Origin: Trichobilharzia szidati
Taxonomy: Eukaryota > Platyhelminthes > Trematoda > Strigeidida > Schistosomatidae
Direction: 5' to 3'
Assembly (NCBI GenBank): GCA_944472155.2
Contig: OX235273.1
Location: 7,909,204 to 7,973,203 of the forward strand
DNA length: 64,000 nucleotides
Shown: piece by piece, positions 32,581-43,985 of the stretch
How the letters are laid out: each line of letters begins with the position of its first letter
Numbering within the stretch: the first letter of the stretch is position 1
The notes under the pieces: generated by a model
The model's input: only the letters and a program-made list of their open reading frames with translations
The model's database searches: none
Told to the model about the DNA's origin: nothing
Program-made: the position numbers and the translations under genes

Positions 32581-32625
32581 ATTTATACGTTATTATGTTT
32601 GCAGACAAAAAAACAACAACAATGG

Positions 32626-32790
32626 GTTCGAACCCCAGTAAGTGCTTACTGCCGATGATTTCAAAACTAGTGGAATGAAACAACAGGCTGTCCAGTACTC
32701 CCTGGTTTTCAGTGGTTCTCTAATTGATATCAATCCGTGGTCAAACTCGTTAAAACATATCTAATCCTTACAAACCAACTCTTGAAAAAT
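32626..32790 (+). mobile_element. SINE-B, 3' part
   Basis: Starts at the B box GGGTTCGAACCCC, has a hammerhead relic with core CCGATGA and tail CTAATCCTTACAAACCAA. Confidence 0.65.
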
Positions 32791-33290
32791 AACTGTACAG
32801 TTGCGTATTTATATTACAGAAACAGAAGGCATTTAGTCGCTTCACTAGAAATTGCTTAGTCAATAGTGCACATATGATGATAAGAATAAAGATAATTAAA
32901 ATGATGTACTAAGGACGAGGTAGAGTTGAAGTGGATGAATTACAGAACTTCTCAAGATTATTCAGTAAGTGAACTGGTATAAAGATTCTAAAACTGTAGA
33001 TCAAGTGTTGTCTGAAAAATGAAGAGTACGATAATAATAACAATAAAGACGGGGAAGATGAATTGAAGTGGAATGAATTCAAGTAGTAAAATAGAACAAA
33101 ATAAACGAGGAACATTACTATGACCAAGGTGAAGAAAGGGATTTAACGAAATGTTTTTGAATACATAATTTAGCTTTTTGTCCATATATGGCTAGAGCTT
33201 CAGCTATGCATTAGTAGTGAAAATGTATGCTTCTCGAGTGGTTCGATTCGGCCCAGTAAATAACTTAGATCGATTGATTTTTGTTTAAAA
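32791..33290 (-). mobile_element. PLE C-terminus and 3' UTR (copy of 36271-36780)
   Basis: Direct near-copy of 36271-36780. The minus strand ends in a decayed PLE C-terminus near 33240-33150. The SINE-B tail at its left is shared by both copies, so the unit was duplicated together with the SINE end. Confidence 0.7.
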
Positions 33291-33439
33291 TGAACTCTGT
33301 GTGGGTAAGTATGTTAAAATTGTTTTTGTAGATACATTTAATAATGTCTTTGCCCTGTAAGCAGCTGACGAGAAGGCAACAAAAAATAAAAGATGTTACC
33401 ATTTTATTCTGCTAAAATTGTAGTTCTTGCTTTGTTCAA

Positions 33440-33895
33440 ACTCTTAAAACAGCTTGGAAATCTACTTCAGTCAAAATAAAGAACAAAATTTGGATTTATA
33501 ACACCAATGTTAGGTCAGTTCTTCCATATGGGTCACGAAAAACATTTCGAACAGGCCACTACAGACTTTCATCAACAGCTGACACTTTCACTGACTCCAT
33601 ACAGAAGATCAGGTAGCTAACTGGAAAGATTTAGCGACAGATAAACTCTGGGAACGAACCAATCAAGAACTTATTACTCATGCAACAAATACTAATCAGA
33701 CATACGCTCAGGAGACCTTTGGATTACATCACACACTAGGCCATCACCCGAGTGAGTGACGGTGAGATGGTCTTTGGGTTGACGACGACATGGAGGGGAC
33801 GAAAGCTCATGGGCGATCTTGTAGCCAGTTAAATGGAACTTCGGACAACAGGGTAAATTGGAAATGTTCTGTTGAAGCCCTATGCTCCATAATAA
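33440..33895 (+). mobile_element. RTE-A-like LINE relic
   Basis: Reads VKIKNKIWIYNTNVRSVLPY then decayed ELWERTNQ-like and LRRPL frames, ending GTTGAAGCCCTATGCTCC plus AATAATAA. More diverged than the other RTE-A copies. Confidence 0.65.
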
Positions 33896-34710
33896 TAACA
33901 GCGTAAGAAAAACTTTCTTCATGTCAACGTTAACAGTAGTGTTCTCCAGTTGTCCAAATGACAAGATCCTGCATCCGACCACTTCTATTTCAAGTTCATC
34001 TTTTCTTGGGAAGCTAGATATATTCGTTATTCGAAGGGGATGCTATTTGAAAGCGTTGAAGAACACCATCTGGAATAGTTTCAGAAAGGTAACAACCGCT
34101 GTAAAATAGAAAGTTCAATTATTCTATTTTTAGACGCGTAACCTTGAACAAATTAACCAATAGGAGAGAAGTAGAATGAAATTATTGATTACATGATTTG
34201 ATTGGTGTATATTCCACCCGCATTCATGTATTTTTCTTTATCATTATTATTATTATCGTTGTAATTATTATCACTATGAATATTATTTACCATTTGGATA
34301 AAGTGTGTTTTAGAGATAGATTGAAAAACAAATTATTTGTTTTAACATAATGGTAGAATTTATTGATTATTGTCAGCTTTTATTTTTGTTTTTTTACATG
34401 CCTGAGTTGACTATTTCGTGATTTTGTATTCTTGTTACAACCGGTTACAAGTTAGAAAGCTTGTCTTAATTTAGAGAAATTAAAAAAATGGAAATAGTAT
34501 TTCAATTAGTATTAATTAAGGAGGAAGTGTATCCTTGTTTGATTACTATAGAAAACAAATAGCTTACCTGTAGTCACCATATCATAGTGTACGCAGCAGA
34601 TTTGATGAAGCCAAGGAATGAGAGTACGAAAGATCTTGGCGAAGCAGCTCAGAGTAAATCAAGTTCGTTTAAGTGGAAAGAGTATATTCATAAGATATAC
34701 GTCCAAACAA
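33896..34710. other. Unassigned AT-rich DNA
   Basis: No gene or known repeat found; an ATT-rich tract lies near 34240-34290. Confidence 0.4.
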
Positions 34711-34711
34711 T

Positions 34712-35665
34712 ATTTATTATTGTTTCCTTTAGTTCCTAGAGAAACATAGGGCTTCAGACGCACGTCTCTATTGCGTTCGCGGTTCTCTGCCAACGTTCTC
34801 ACCTGGCTCCATGGCTGCCCACATGCTTTCATCTCCTCTTCGCATAAACCTCCTCATACTCCATGTCACCCTCGCACTGACGACCAACACGCCGCTTCCC
34901 ATTCCGCTTCCACTCGACCGATGGCCTGGTGTGTGATGGTTTGTTTTCTCAGAGTATGGCCAGCCAATCCACCTAACTCCATTTCTTCCTGCATATGTTT
35001 TGCACAGTCGGTTCCTGGTTGGTTCTCTTTCAGAGATGCCTCCCTGTTGCTGATGTTTTCTGGCCGGCCGGCCGTCTGATTTTGAGCGAAGTATTGAGCG
35101 AAGACAGATGTTGATGAAGGTCTGTAGTTTGTTCGAAGTGCTCTTCGTGACGCGCTAGGTATCTGATGCGTATAGTAAGTAGCACTGACCTCACATTCGA
35201 GTTGAAAATCCTCACCTTATTTTCCATGCTGAGTGCTGTTGATCTCTTCCATACAGACTTGACAGTACTGAAAGCTTGCCTTGCTTTCTCAATCATCGCT
35301 GCTTTGATATCCTTATCAGTTCCGTCCGCCCGGGTTTGAAACGATGCTTCCCACGTAGGTCAGCGAAGCAGGTTGCTTCTTTCAGATTTCTCCCATTCAT
35401 GCTGATTGTTGTCTGTTGTTGTTGCTGTTTGCCTGGAATCTTCATCAATAACATCTGTTTTCTTTATGTTCACCTGAAGTTCTTCCTATCTTCTCTGGAT
35501 GCTTCTTCTGCCAACTTGTCGCTTTTCACTTGTATATCTTCTAGTTTGTGGGAAATCAGACATATATTATCATCGGTGAAGTTCAGATCCTCCAAGTTTT
35601 TTATATGGGTCCATTTTTTGCCTGTCTCCTCGTTGCCTGGCCCGCTGTTCGTCGCATTATTGCCT
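34712..35665 (-). mobile_element. RTE-A LINE copy 6
   Basis: Minus strand from 35665: NLEDLNFTDDNICLISHKLED (motif C as FTDDN, with a substituted residue), poly-Gln remnant, IEKARQAFSTVKSVWKRS, then the C-terminal part and the GTTTCTCTAGGAACTAAAGG terminus near 34730. 5' truncated just before motif C. Confidence 0.82.
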
Positions 35666-35699
35666 CCCCAATAACTATCATAAGAACTTATTTCTTTCA

Positions 35700-35905
35700 A
35701 TAGGGATCATCCTATTACTATTTTTTTTTACCAATCTTCCTGATTATTTCTGTTATTTCTACGTTTTTCTAAATCCGTATTTGCACTATTATGTGTTTTT
35801 CTGTCCGAACATCCTCGCTATCTTGTTATTCATAAGGAAAACCACAGATTTTTGTTCAGCGAAGAAATACTGCTTCTTTTCAATGACTTCATTTTCAGGC
35901 TAACT
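35700..35905 (+). repeat. PLE-C 3' UTR fragment
   Basis: Shares CTTCCTGATTATTTCTGTTA, CCGAACATCCT and a decayed terminal palindrome with the PLE-C 3' UTR at 19.9-20.3 kb. Confidence 0.5.
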
Positions 35906-35924
35906 GTACAGTTTCCTGGAGTTC

Positions 35925-36270
35925 TAGTGAGAAGTTGTGACCACTGAGGTCCAGTCAAGTGTGAAGATGAATTTCCTGCCAATGACATTGGTTGGTGGTC
36001 GCGCTAAATCACTTATTGGTAGAAGTAAGAATTCATTCATTGGCCATTGAGGAATCGGGTCCAAGTGGCTGATTGGTAAGCTAGCTTGCCTTGTAACCTG
36101 GAAGTCCTGATTTCGAGCCCTGGTGGTGGGCGTGTAATGCCGATGATTCCCAAACTGAGATGAACCAACTGTCCAATACTCCCTGTTGGTTTTCAAATGG
36201 TTCTCTAACTGATATCAATCCGTGGTCAAACTCGTAAAAACAAATCTAATCCTTACAAACCAACTCTTGA
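35925..36270 (+). mobile_element. SINE-B, long form
   Basis: Includes the 5' extension GAGTTCTAGTGAGAAG...GTGGTCGCGCTAAATC, A box GTGGCTGATTGG, B-box relic, hammerhead relic core CCGATGA with GAACC, and tail CTAATCCTTACAAACCAA. Confidence 0.7.
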
Positions 36271-37445
36271 AAAATAACTGTACAGTCGCGTATTTATATT
36301 ACAGAAAGAGAAGGCATTTAGTGGCTTCACTAGAAATTGCTCAATCAATACTGCACATATGATGATGAGAATAAAGATAATTAAAATGATGTACTAAGGG
36401 CGAGATAGAGTTGAAGTGGATGAATTACAAAACTCTCAGAGATTATTCAATATGTGAACTGGTGTAAAGATTTGAAAATTTCAGGTCAAATGTTGTCTGA
36501 AAAATGAAGAGTACGATGATGATAGCAATAAAGATGGGGAAGATGAGGTGAAGTGGAATGAATTCAAGTGGTAAAACAGAATAAAATAAACAAGGAACAT
36601 AACTATGATCAAGGTAAAGAAAGGGGTTTGACAAAACGTTTTTGAATACATAATTTAGGTTTCTGTCTATGTATAGCTACAGCTTTGCCTATGCATAAGT
36701 GGAGAAAACGTAGGCTTTTGGAGTGATTGGATTTGGTCTTGTAGATAACTTTAAAGGATAAATCATGTAAGGCTGAATGACCTGACTCCAGAAGCTGTTC
36801 TAAAAATCGAAGAATTCGTCGTCCTATCCTCACGTTCCATTCACCAAACCGGGTAGTGTTAAGCTACGCGTTTACTGAGAACATGCTTAAAAAAGTCCAA
36901 TATAATCAGCCTGTGAATGAGTATATACACATAGAGGTGGACATAAATGTTAGTTTAACCTTGACGCAATGTCGAATCATATTTCAGTTGGTAAATACGA
37001 AATGTAAGTCAGCTATATAGAGAGATCGTTCAATACATTTAGATGAACGACTTTTAATGACGTCAGCAATAGTGTCACCTTTGAACGCTAAACTCATAAA
37101 CAGTGTCTTCTTTCGGACTGTGATTTGTTAGAGTGTGGACAGTTTTTTTCTTGATGTTTTTGTCAATAAACCTTCTGGTATATCGATTATTTAAGATTGT
37201 TGTGCGAAGGTTTTCTAGTTCCATCCCGCCTATATATATTGTACAAATCTTCCGAATTTCGGAAGCATGGAGAACCGATAAGATTTCTCTTCCTGTCTAG
37301 AGGTGTCCAACTGTTGAAGTTAGTGTACTGCCCTTTAAAAATGTTGGCTTTCGATAAATTGACCTTTTTTCAACATGCCATCCTCTTTTCTGTCTAGCGT
37401 CACATTTAGGAAGTGAAACAGAGAATTCGATTCCTCGACTACTCT
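36271..37445 (-). mobile_element. PLE relic (P6): linker, GIY-YIG, C-terminus, 3' UTR
   Basis: Minus strand: SNSLFHFLNVTLDRKEDG near 37420, LQQLDTSRQEEKSYRFS, FKGDTIADVIKSRSSKC near 37080, and IGKAVAIHRQKPKLCIQKRF (36700-36640). The YIG motif itself has decayed. Many stops. The 3' UTR (36271-36600) is duplicated at 32.8-33.2 kb. Confidence 0.72.
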
Positions 37446-37739
37446 TACTGCATTCTAAATCCCCAACTGAACAAAATTAGTCAATTTTCTCAGTAATTAG
37501 GATCCTGATCTGTTTGTTTTTTATCCGATCTTACTGTTAATTTTAGACATCTTAATCCGTGTTTGTTATCTTGTTGTAGTTTGATCCTTGACCGGAAACA
37601 CTTGTTGAACTTTCTGACCTATCTAATTACATATATACATGAATATACAACCTAGTTGACTTCAATCAAAAGAACATTTTCTTCGCTACAACAGTCTTTT
37701 TTTACATCTCCTACGATCCTTATCATCCTATGATCTTCA
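37446..37739. repeat. PLE-C 3' UTR fragment
   Basis: 37540-37700 (+) carries TTGAACTTTCTGACC, TACATGAATATACAACC and AGAACATTTTCTTCGC, matching the PLE-C 3' end. Nothing else seen. Confidence 0.5.
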
Positions 37740-38930
37740 GTGCTTCGGGGGAATTACGTCTGGATGTGTTCACGCCATTATTAATATAAAAGGTTTGGAT
37801 AGAAGGAAAGGTGCCTACGGATTGGAAAAACGGCTGGCTATCTTCTCAAGCTGTCAGAAAAGGGCGACTTATGCCTCTGCAAGAACTGGCGTGGAATAAT
37901 GCACTCCAAGTCTACGCCAAGTGAAATTATAAGTCATGTCATTCTGGGGAGAAATAAGGATGCAATGGATACAAAACTCCGTCAACCGGAACAAGCTAGA
38001 TTCAGGAAAATCAAGTTGTGGGTTGATCAATTTACAGCTCTACGCATCATCATGTAACGAATCATGGAATGACAGTTAAACCTCTACGTCAACTTCATGG
38101 ACTTCATGAAAAGGGCTTCAACAGACAGCGCTGACCAAGAAGTAATTTTGGAACTACTTTAACACCACAGCGTGCAGCGCCCAAGTCTTTATCAACCTCA
38201 TTGAACAGCTGGTTATATGACAGTGCCTGCCACGTGTCAGGTGATCCACGACGAAAACCTCAGCTAGGCGTTCGAAGTGCATAAAGGAGTAAGACAAGCT
38301 GGCTGTCTATTATCACCGATGAAATTCTTAATTGTCGTAGACTGGATTATGCGTCAGACTGTGGGAAGCGAGGAGTCATCAATATGCTGGACCACCGATA
38401 AGAAGACTCTAGAAGATCTGGATTTCGCGTGTGGATGATTCATGTTTAATTTCAGACGAACTCGAAGATTCCGAAGCAGGTGAAAACCAACAAACTGTCA
38501 GACGAGACAAGCAGTGAAGAGAGAACTCCAGATGAACATAGAGAAGATGGAGGTGATGAAGTCAACTAACCAACAGCAACAACTACAAGCACCAGTCGCT
38601 ATCAACGGCAGAGGTTTGACAGAGGTTACTTTCTTCCTTCTGTTATCTAGGCACTTGGCATTATTTCAACCACACGCAGTCGAAACGGATGAAGATGTCA
38701 AATCCAGTCAGGATGGTAAAGGCAAGATACACCTTCATCAAGCTGAAACCAGTTTAGAAATCTTCTGAACTCCGCCTCAGCATTAAGAAAGAGATTCGAA
38801 TTTTAGACACAAATGTGAAGTCAGTCAGCCATTTGTCCTATGCTGGTCAGAAATTTGCACTGCGCGCCACGAAAAGCATTTCCAACAGACCGCCACAGAC
38901 TTTTATCAACAGTTACCCTTTGAATCTCCG
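37740..38930 (+). mobile_element. RTE-A LINE copy 7 (longest RT coverage)
   Basis: Starts upstream of the RT palm: KVPTDWKNGWLSKLSEKGDL, KNWRGIMHSKS, LRQPEQARFRKIKLWVDQF, decayed motif A (NFMDFMKRAST), GVRQAGCLLSPMKFLIVVDW with one inserted residue (motif B), and a broken motif C (LDFACG). Then NIEKMEVMKSTNQQQQL and SINGR-like linker. It ends near 38930 where a CR1 begins. Dead. Confidence 0.83.
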
Positions 38931-39344
38931 TTGGTCGTCTCATATTCGTTGGACTTACTACATAAATAGATAGAGACTTTCTGCTGGCATAACTCAACAC
39001 CTTCTCTTACAATTTGTTAATTCATTCATTCTGCCCATTCATATTATTTATTGGCCTCCCTTATTCTTCCCTGGTGGATTTCTCAAAAAAGACTATATCA
39101 TATTAAGTAGAACATTGGAGGCTGTAAGTACGTTTAATAGTGTGTAGGCGTTTGACTCAACTAACTGAGATTATTGTCGATAAGTATTTCAATTCTTGCA
39201 AACAATTTTGGCTAAAGTTATCTTATCAGATACTTAGCATCCTCTTTATTCTCAACTTTCGTCTTGTACATGTTCACGTAAAACCAGAAAAAACTTGATA
39301 AGAAAGATTTAGGCTCGTACAGCTACTAAATATAAAAATTCTAC

Positions 39345-39652
39345 TGTGATGAGAGCTGGCTGCTAGCCAAAGTTGGTAGACAGTAATTGACGTCAATGTT
39401 TATGTCCCCAATATTGGTGGTGAGAAAATGAGAACAAAGGCTTTGCGTAGGTGGATACAGTTAGCATATGGATGGATGATCTGACACAGCCACAAAGAGA
39501 TGCAAGGTTAACTTTCTGTGAGAAACAACCAATCAAAAGATTGTATTTTCTACTAACAATAATCTACAATAATGTACATTAAAATCTATAAATATCTGTT
39601 GATTATGTTTAATAAACGATCTGTTGCCTGGCCCTTGTCTTCTGTTGTTACA
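39345..39652 (+). mobile_element. Solo LTR-A (308 bp)
   Basis: TGTGATGAGAGC...GTTGTTACA with target duplication CTAC (39341-39344, 39653-39656) inside CR1 copy 5. TATAAATAT and TTAATAAACG in sense direction. Confidence 0.85.
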
Positions 39653-40004
39653 CTACCATACCACCATATTTAGCACGGGTGGTTGTGTGTGAAGAGAGAG
39701 TCAGATGTCAGAAAAGAACTTGTAAACTTTTAAATCAGTAAACTGAACTGCAAAGTACAAGCAAAGATTATTATTATTATTGCATGTATTATCTATGATA
39801 CTACCTACTTGTACTTCATTATCTTTCCACTAACATTTATGTTTACAGTGGTGGTTTCATTATTAGTATTAATATTATTATTACTACTATTACTATTTTA
39901 AATTTTATATATGTACATATTTATAAAAGCAGCTAAATTGTTGCGGTATGTATAAAAACACTGAGAATTCCATTCTGAATATTTATTATTGTTGTCTTTT
40001 AAGA

Positions 40005-40062
40005 GAATTTTAGATTTTCCCGTCGATTGATTGGACCAATTGGACAGGAAAATCTAAAATTC
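40005..40062. repeat. Perfect 16-bp inverted repeat
   Basis: GAATTTTAGATTTTCC (40005-40020) and its exact reverse complement (40047-40062) with a 26-nt loop. One arm alone is present at the matching place of SINE-C near 43.79 kb. Confidence 0.85.
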
Positions 40063-40190
40063 AATTAAATAATTAATATGACCCGTTGCACAAGAAAGAG
40101 GTAGCTCTCGTGGCCCAAGTGGTCTAGTGGGTAACGCTTTGGCGTTTTAGCCTCTGTGGGAACATCATAACTTACGGAGAAATGCAGGTA

Positions 40191-40243
40191 CATCCAGCTA
40201 GCTGACGAGTCCCAAATAGGACGAAACGCTCATCCTGGATTCC
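40191..40243 (+). ncRNA. Hammerhead ribozyme, Sm-alpha type
   Basis: Stem I ATCCAG (40192-40197) pairs CTGGAT (40235-40240); core CTGACGA 40202-40208; stem II GTCC/GGAC with loop CAAATA; GAAAC; triplet ATC 40232-40234. Four extra bases, CTAG, lie between stem I and the core. These and the ATC triplet differ from the usual form; activity may be reduced. Confidence 0.75.
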
Positions 40244-40387
40244 ACTGCTAGTCATCATCCACCAATTAAATACTGTTGTTGTCGTTTGGAATAAAGCGAT
40301 TATTATTATTATTATTATTAGTGTTTTAGATTAAGGATAGGCCAACGCTAGATTAGAGTTAGATTGATGTTAGGTTAGTTTTGGGAC

Positions 40388-40905
40388 TAATAATTGTCAC
40401 AGCATTTTCATCATGAGCTGACACTAGTTAGAAAACCATTGGGAAACCTGGGAGTAGTGGACAGCTGTTTCGTCCTAGTTTGGGACTCTTCAGCAGTACG
40501 CACCAACCGACAGGATTCGAACCCAGGACCTTCTGGTTACAAGGCGAGCTCGTATACCGTTAAGCCACTGGGACCACTGCGATTAACGATGTAGGTCGGG
40601 TGTGAGGACAAATACTCGCTGAAGATATTGGCTAGGGGTCGCGCTATGTCGTGAATTGGCAGAAGTTAGAATTCATGGACCATTGGATCGGGTCCCAGTG
40701 GCTTAATGGTATACCAGCTCGCCTTGTAACCAGAAGGTCCTGGGTTCGAACCCTGTTGGTGGGTGCGTACTGATGAAGAGTCTCAAACTAGGACGAAACA
40801 GCCGTCCACTACTCCCAGGTTTTCCAATGGTTCTCTAACTAATGTCAGCTCATGATGAAAATCCTGTAACCAATCAAATCCCTACAAACCAACACTTGAA
40901 TAATA
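40388..40905. mobile_element. Head-to-head SINE-A pair
   Basis: Minus copy 40388-40580 (A box GTGGCTTAACGG, B box GGTTCGAATCC) and plus copy 40620-40905, with the 5' block GGTCGCGCTATGTCGTGAAT, A box GTGGCTTAATGG and B box GGTTCGAACCC. Between them is about 40 bp of 5' extension. The minus hammerhead (40503-40448) has core CTGAAGA and one stem I mismatch; the plus one has lost C3. Confidence 0.78.
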
Positions 40906-40954
40906 ATTGTCAATTAGGGTTTTGGTTTGAATGCTTTCTTCTTTGACCTGCCAT

Positions 40955-41170
40955 TGACATCAATTAGAGAAGTATTGCAAAGCAATGAGTACTAGAAGAT
41001 TGTTTCATCCTTGTCTGGGATTCTTCATCAGTACACACTTATGACCCCATTGTTGGGTATTGAAAGTATGGTCTTCAATGGTTACTAAACGGAATCACTG
41101 ACCATTCAGCCACTAGGATACAATAATCACATGACCGGCTCAAGTATTCTGACCTCTTTCAATCTGTGAT
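40955..41170 (-). mobile_element. SINE-B, diverged
   Basis: Order of blocks is preserved: ATCAATTAGAG, TTTCATCCTTG, CACTAGGATACAAT, but the boxes and ribozyme are decayed. Confidence 0.5.
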
Positions 41171-41474
41171 GCATGCGTCACCACTAGCCAGTATCATTCG
41201 CTAGTATTTGTCCTCGGACCGGATCAGGTGTACCCCATGACTTCTCACTAGAATTCTCGAGAAACTTCATCCTGCTTGTACAATCAATATTTTTTCTCTC
41301 ACACTCTGAAATTTATATTTTTTACTAATTTTAATTACATCAGTAGGTCACATATTTGTTTATTCACACTTTATCTTATGTTTTTAATGACCGTGCATAT
41401 TATATGCATTCAGCTGACAGCTGTAACCGACGGACTATTTTGAATATTCCCATAATTTATTCAGAACAAAATAG

Positions 41475-41885
41475 TTATAGCGAACAATTGTTTTCAATAA
41501 ATTCTTCTTCAGGCTCTACAAAGATACGTGTGACTGTTTCAGCAGATACATCCTTGAGGGGTACTGTTTCAGGCCGTTGTGTGAAACAATCGATGTAAGT
41601 TAAGATATAAGTATATCCATGAGATTCTGGGAGGGGTCCAACCAAATCTATATGGACGTATTCGAAAAGAGCATCAGGAATAAAGAAGGGTGTCAAGGGG
41701 GCTTCTGATGCACTTTTCTCAGGCTAAGCACGTGTGAGCCGATTCCCTTACTTCTTTATTAATACCAGGCCAACAAAACCGACTAGTTACGATCTTGATG
41801 GTAGTTCGAATACCTGGGTGAAATAAGCCATGCAACGTATTGAAGACGTTACGGTGATTACGTGTTAGCTCGACTACATCATCTA
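41475..41885 (-). pseudogene. Ty3/Gypsy integrase relic
   Basis: Minus strand: zinc-binding HGLFHPGIRTTIKIVTS then FCWPGINKEVRESAHTC (HHCC type), one frameshift, then LFEYVHIDLVGPLPES with the first catalytic Asp and YILTYIDCFTQRPETVPLKD with the second. The third acidic residue (Glu) region is missing. Resembles schistosome Gypsy-like pol. Cut at both ends; not functional. Confidence 0.85.
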
Positions 41886-42545
41886 TCAATAGCTAGAGCG
41901 GTTGCAATCAATACCAGAAAACCATCTCTTTGCATACAGAAGAAGTATGTTCAACCACTATGTTTACCTTTGCCTACAATAAAGCCAACAAATCCTCCAT
42001 TAACACTATAAATTCCTATCACAATTTTCTTTTCTTTTCTTCTTCTATTCCTCTGTTTCATTGACAATCTTTCATTTTCGACTTTTATGATTTCATGACC
42101 TTTCTTATGATTTTATTACCTTAGGTTTAAATAGTGCTTTTCTAACTTGCTATCATATTTACAAAATCCTGTTCATTCCACTTCATTATATTCATTATTA
42201 TTATTTGACAATCATTCAACAATAGTGCTTGTAATTTTACACCATATCATCGTTATTATTTTACTGTCGTTATTTTCAACCTTGAACTCATGTCTAGACC
42301 GCCCCATTCGTTGGTTTATTTTCATATTGTCTCTCAGAAACCCTGATTACATTCACTCTCGAAACCTGTACTTTTCTTGGCTAAATATATATCATTAAAT
42401 TATTTCATCTCATGTTCTCACTGATCATGCATATTCAAAGACTGACTGACTGTTGTTCCATCCCATCTTACTTATACTTGTTCCACAATACACTTTCTGA
42501 TATGATTCTAATTTGCCTTTACTGGCTATTGTATGCTTAAATTAA
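41886..42545 (+). mobile_element. PLE C-terminal end and 3' UTR
   Basis: Reads IARAVAINTRKPSLCIQKKY then VQPLCLPLPT, the PLE C-terminus. A long T/A-rich 3' UTR follows to about 42.5 kb. The open frame 42147-42398 within it is low-complexity. Confidence 0.65.
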
Positions 42546-42554
42546 TGGATTTAT

Positions 42555-42745
42555 AATTTCTACGAGTTGATCACGGATTGATATCAGTTAGAGAACCATT
42601 GAAAACCAACAAGGAGTACTGGACAGCTGTTTCATCCTAGTTTGGGAATCATCGGCAGTACGCACCCACCACCAAGGTTAGAACCCAGGACCTTCCGGTT
42701 ACAAGGGAAGCTCGCATACCATTCAGCCACTGGGACCCAATTCAA
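42555..42745 (-). mobile_element. SINE-B
   Basis: A box GTGGCTGAATGG, B-box relic GGTTCTAACC and a hammerhead-like segment with perfect stem I GTACTG/CAGTAC but core CCGATGA (U4 changed), so inactive. Confidence 0.72.
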
Positions 42746-43240
42746 TGTATGTAATGACATCCATTCCCTCATATCACTCGCTGCATACAGACAACCACGG
42801 ACATCAATTCGATTGGGACAACCAGAGTTCAAAAATTAGACAGAGGAAACAACAAGAATGCCAAAGAATTTTTAGAAGCCAGACTGGTATTCCAGTGAAT
42901 CATCAATCAATAGACACATCGAGGTAGACAAAATATATCAACCGATAAGAAAGAAACCTCACACAAAAAGGGTCAAAGTTCAAGTCAAAGAAACAATGAG
43001 TGACAATACAAGTAACCTAGAAGGTGTGAAAACGCACAAAAACAACCATTCACTTTCAAGGTTACCAGGAGAGATGACTAATGGTGAACTCGTGGAGAAA
43101 TCTAAAAGCTCACTTCAACAGATTGAAGTATTCGCTGAAGATGTCACCTAGTAGGTTGATGAAAGCTTCGTAAATTAACTATCCAGCTCAGAGAACACAA
43201 CCACATCAAAATCATCCACCTGAGCTACAAATCTTCTCTA
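42746..43240 (+). mobile_element. PLE-B C-terminal region and 3' UTR
   Basis: Reads HTDNHGHQFDWDNQSSKIR, then decayed FLEARLVFQ-like frames; the 3' part shares CAGCTCAGAGAACAC and ATCATCCACCTGAGC with 3.13-3.19 kb. 5' truncated where the SINE-B starts. Confidence 0.72.
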
Positions 43241-43544
43241 TCATATTTACAACGTGGAATTTTCAGCATATACTACAACATTACATAATACTGAATCATC
43301 CGAGCATAACGTTTGTGATAAAGGCATGTAGTGCTACCTGATGAGATGTACAATGGGAGAGTTTTGTCTAAAGAGGATGTTCAGAGTTCGACAAGATGAT
43401 ATTCGTTAGTGTCTTGCATGAATTCCAGTATCGATCCAAAACAGGATTAAGAAGTTGGTTTAGTAACACCTTACTCTCCCCGCGGGGACAGCTTTTTTTT
43501 ATTACAGTGCCCTTCGTGGTATAAGAAAGTCTTCTTTAAGTAGA

Positions 43545-43985
43545 GGTTAATTTGGTGGATGGTGACTAGCAGTGGAATCCAGGACAACGCGCATTTCGTC
43601 CTATTTTGGACTCGTCAACTATTTGGATGTACCTGCATTCCCCAGTCATTCAGTGATGATGTTCCCACCGAGGCTCAAACACAGTGTCCATAGTTTCAAA
43701 TGCCAAAGTGTTTTCTACTAGACCACTTGGGCCACGAGAGCCACCACCTCTTGTGCAACGGGTCATATTAATTATTTAATTTAATTTTAGATTTTCCCGT
43801 CGATCGATTGGACCGAAGTTCTCAGTCTCAGGTTGACATGTCGGCTTCTTGTGCAGATACTTCGACGATGTCTGGACATGTAATTAGGAGTTAATTGTTG
43901 GATGGTGGCTACCAGTGGAATCCAGCCAGGAAGCGCATTTCATCCTATTTGGGACTCGTCAGCTAGTTGGGTGTACCTGCTTTCC
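43545..43985 (-). mobile_element. SINE-C (Sm-alpha type), two partial copies
   Basis: Minus copy 43545-43815 has the head CTCGTGGCCCAAGTGGTCTA, hammerhead 43632-43571 with core TTGACGA and triplet GTC, and the 5' block with GGAAAATCTAAAATTAAATT. A second minus fragment (43895-43985) carries a hammerhead with core CTGACGA and GAAATG. Successive copies in one orientation recall the tandem Sm-alpha arrays. Confidence 0.7.

Larger units (their letters stand above)
39998..40265 (+). mobile_element. SINE-C (Sm-alpha type)
   Basis: Contains a perfect hairpin at its left end, GACCCGTTGCACAAGA, a tRNA-like A box CAAGTGGTCTAGTGGGTAAC, a weak B box and a hammerhead. It interrupts the last part of a CR1 3' UTR, with TTGTTGTC at the left and a matching TTGTTGTC at the right as a likely target duplication. 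Matches what I know of the S. mansoni Sm-alpha repeats. Confidence 0.78.
38931..40320 (+). mobile_element. CR1 LINE copy 5, interrupted by LTR-A and SINE-C
   Basis: From 38931 the CR1 C-terminal region reads SFILPIHIIYWPPLFFPGG and NSCKQF-like in decayed frames. LTR-A sits at 39345-39652 and SINE-C at 39998-40265. The true 3' end, TTTGGAATAAAGCG plus ATT repeats, appears after the SINE (40278-40320). Confidence 0.78.

Noticed and set aside
33692..33982. 96-codon minus frame with a hydrophobic stretch as a secreted protein
   Set aside because: It is antisense to an RTE-A relic.
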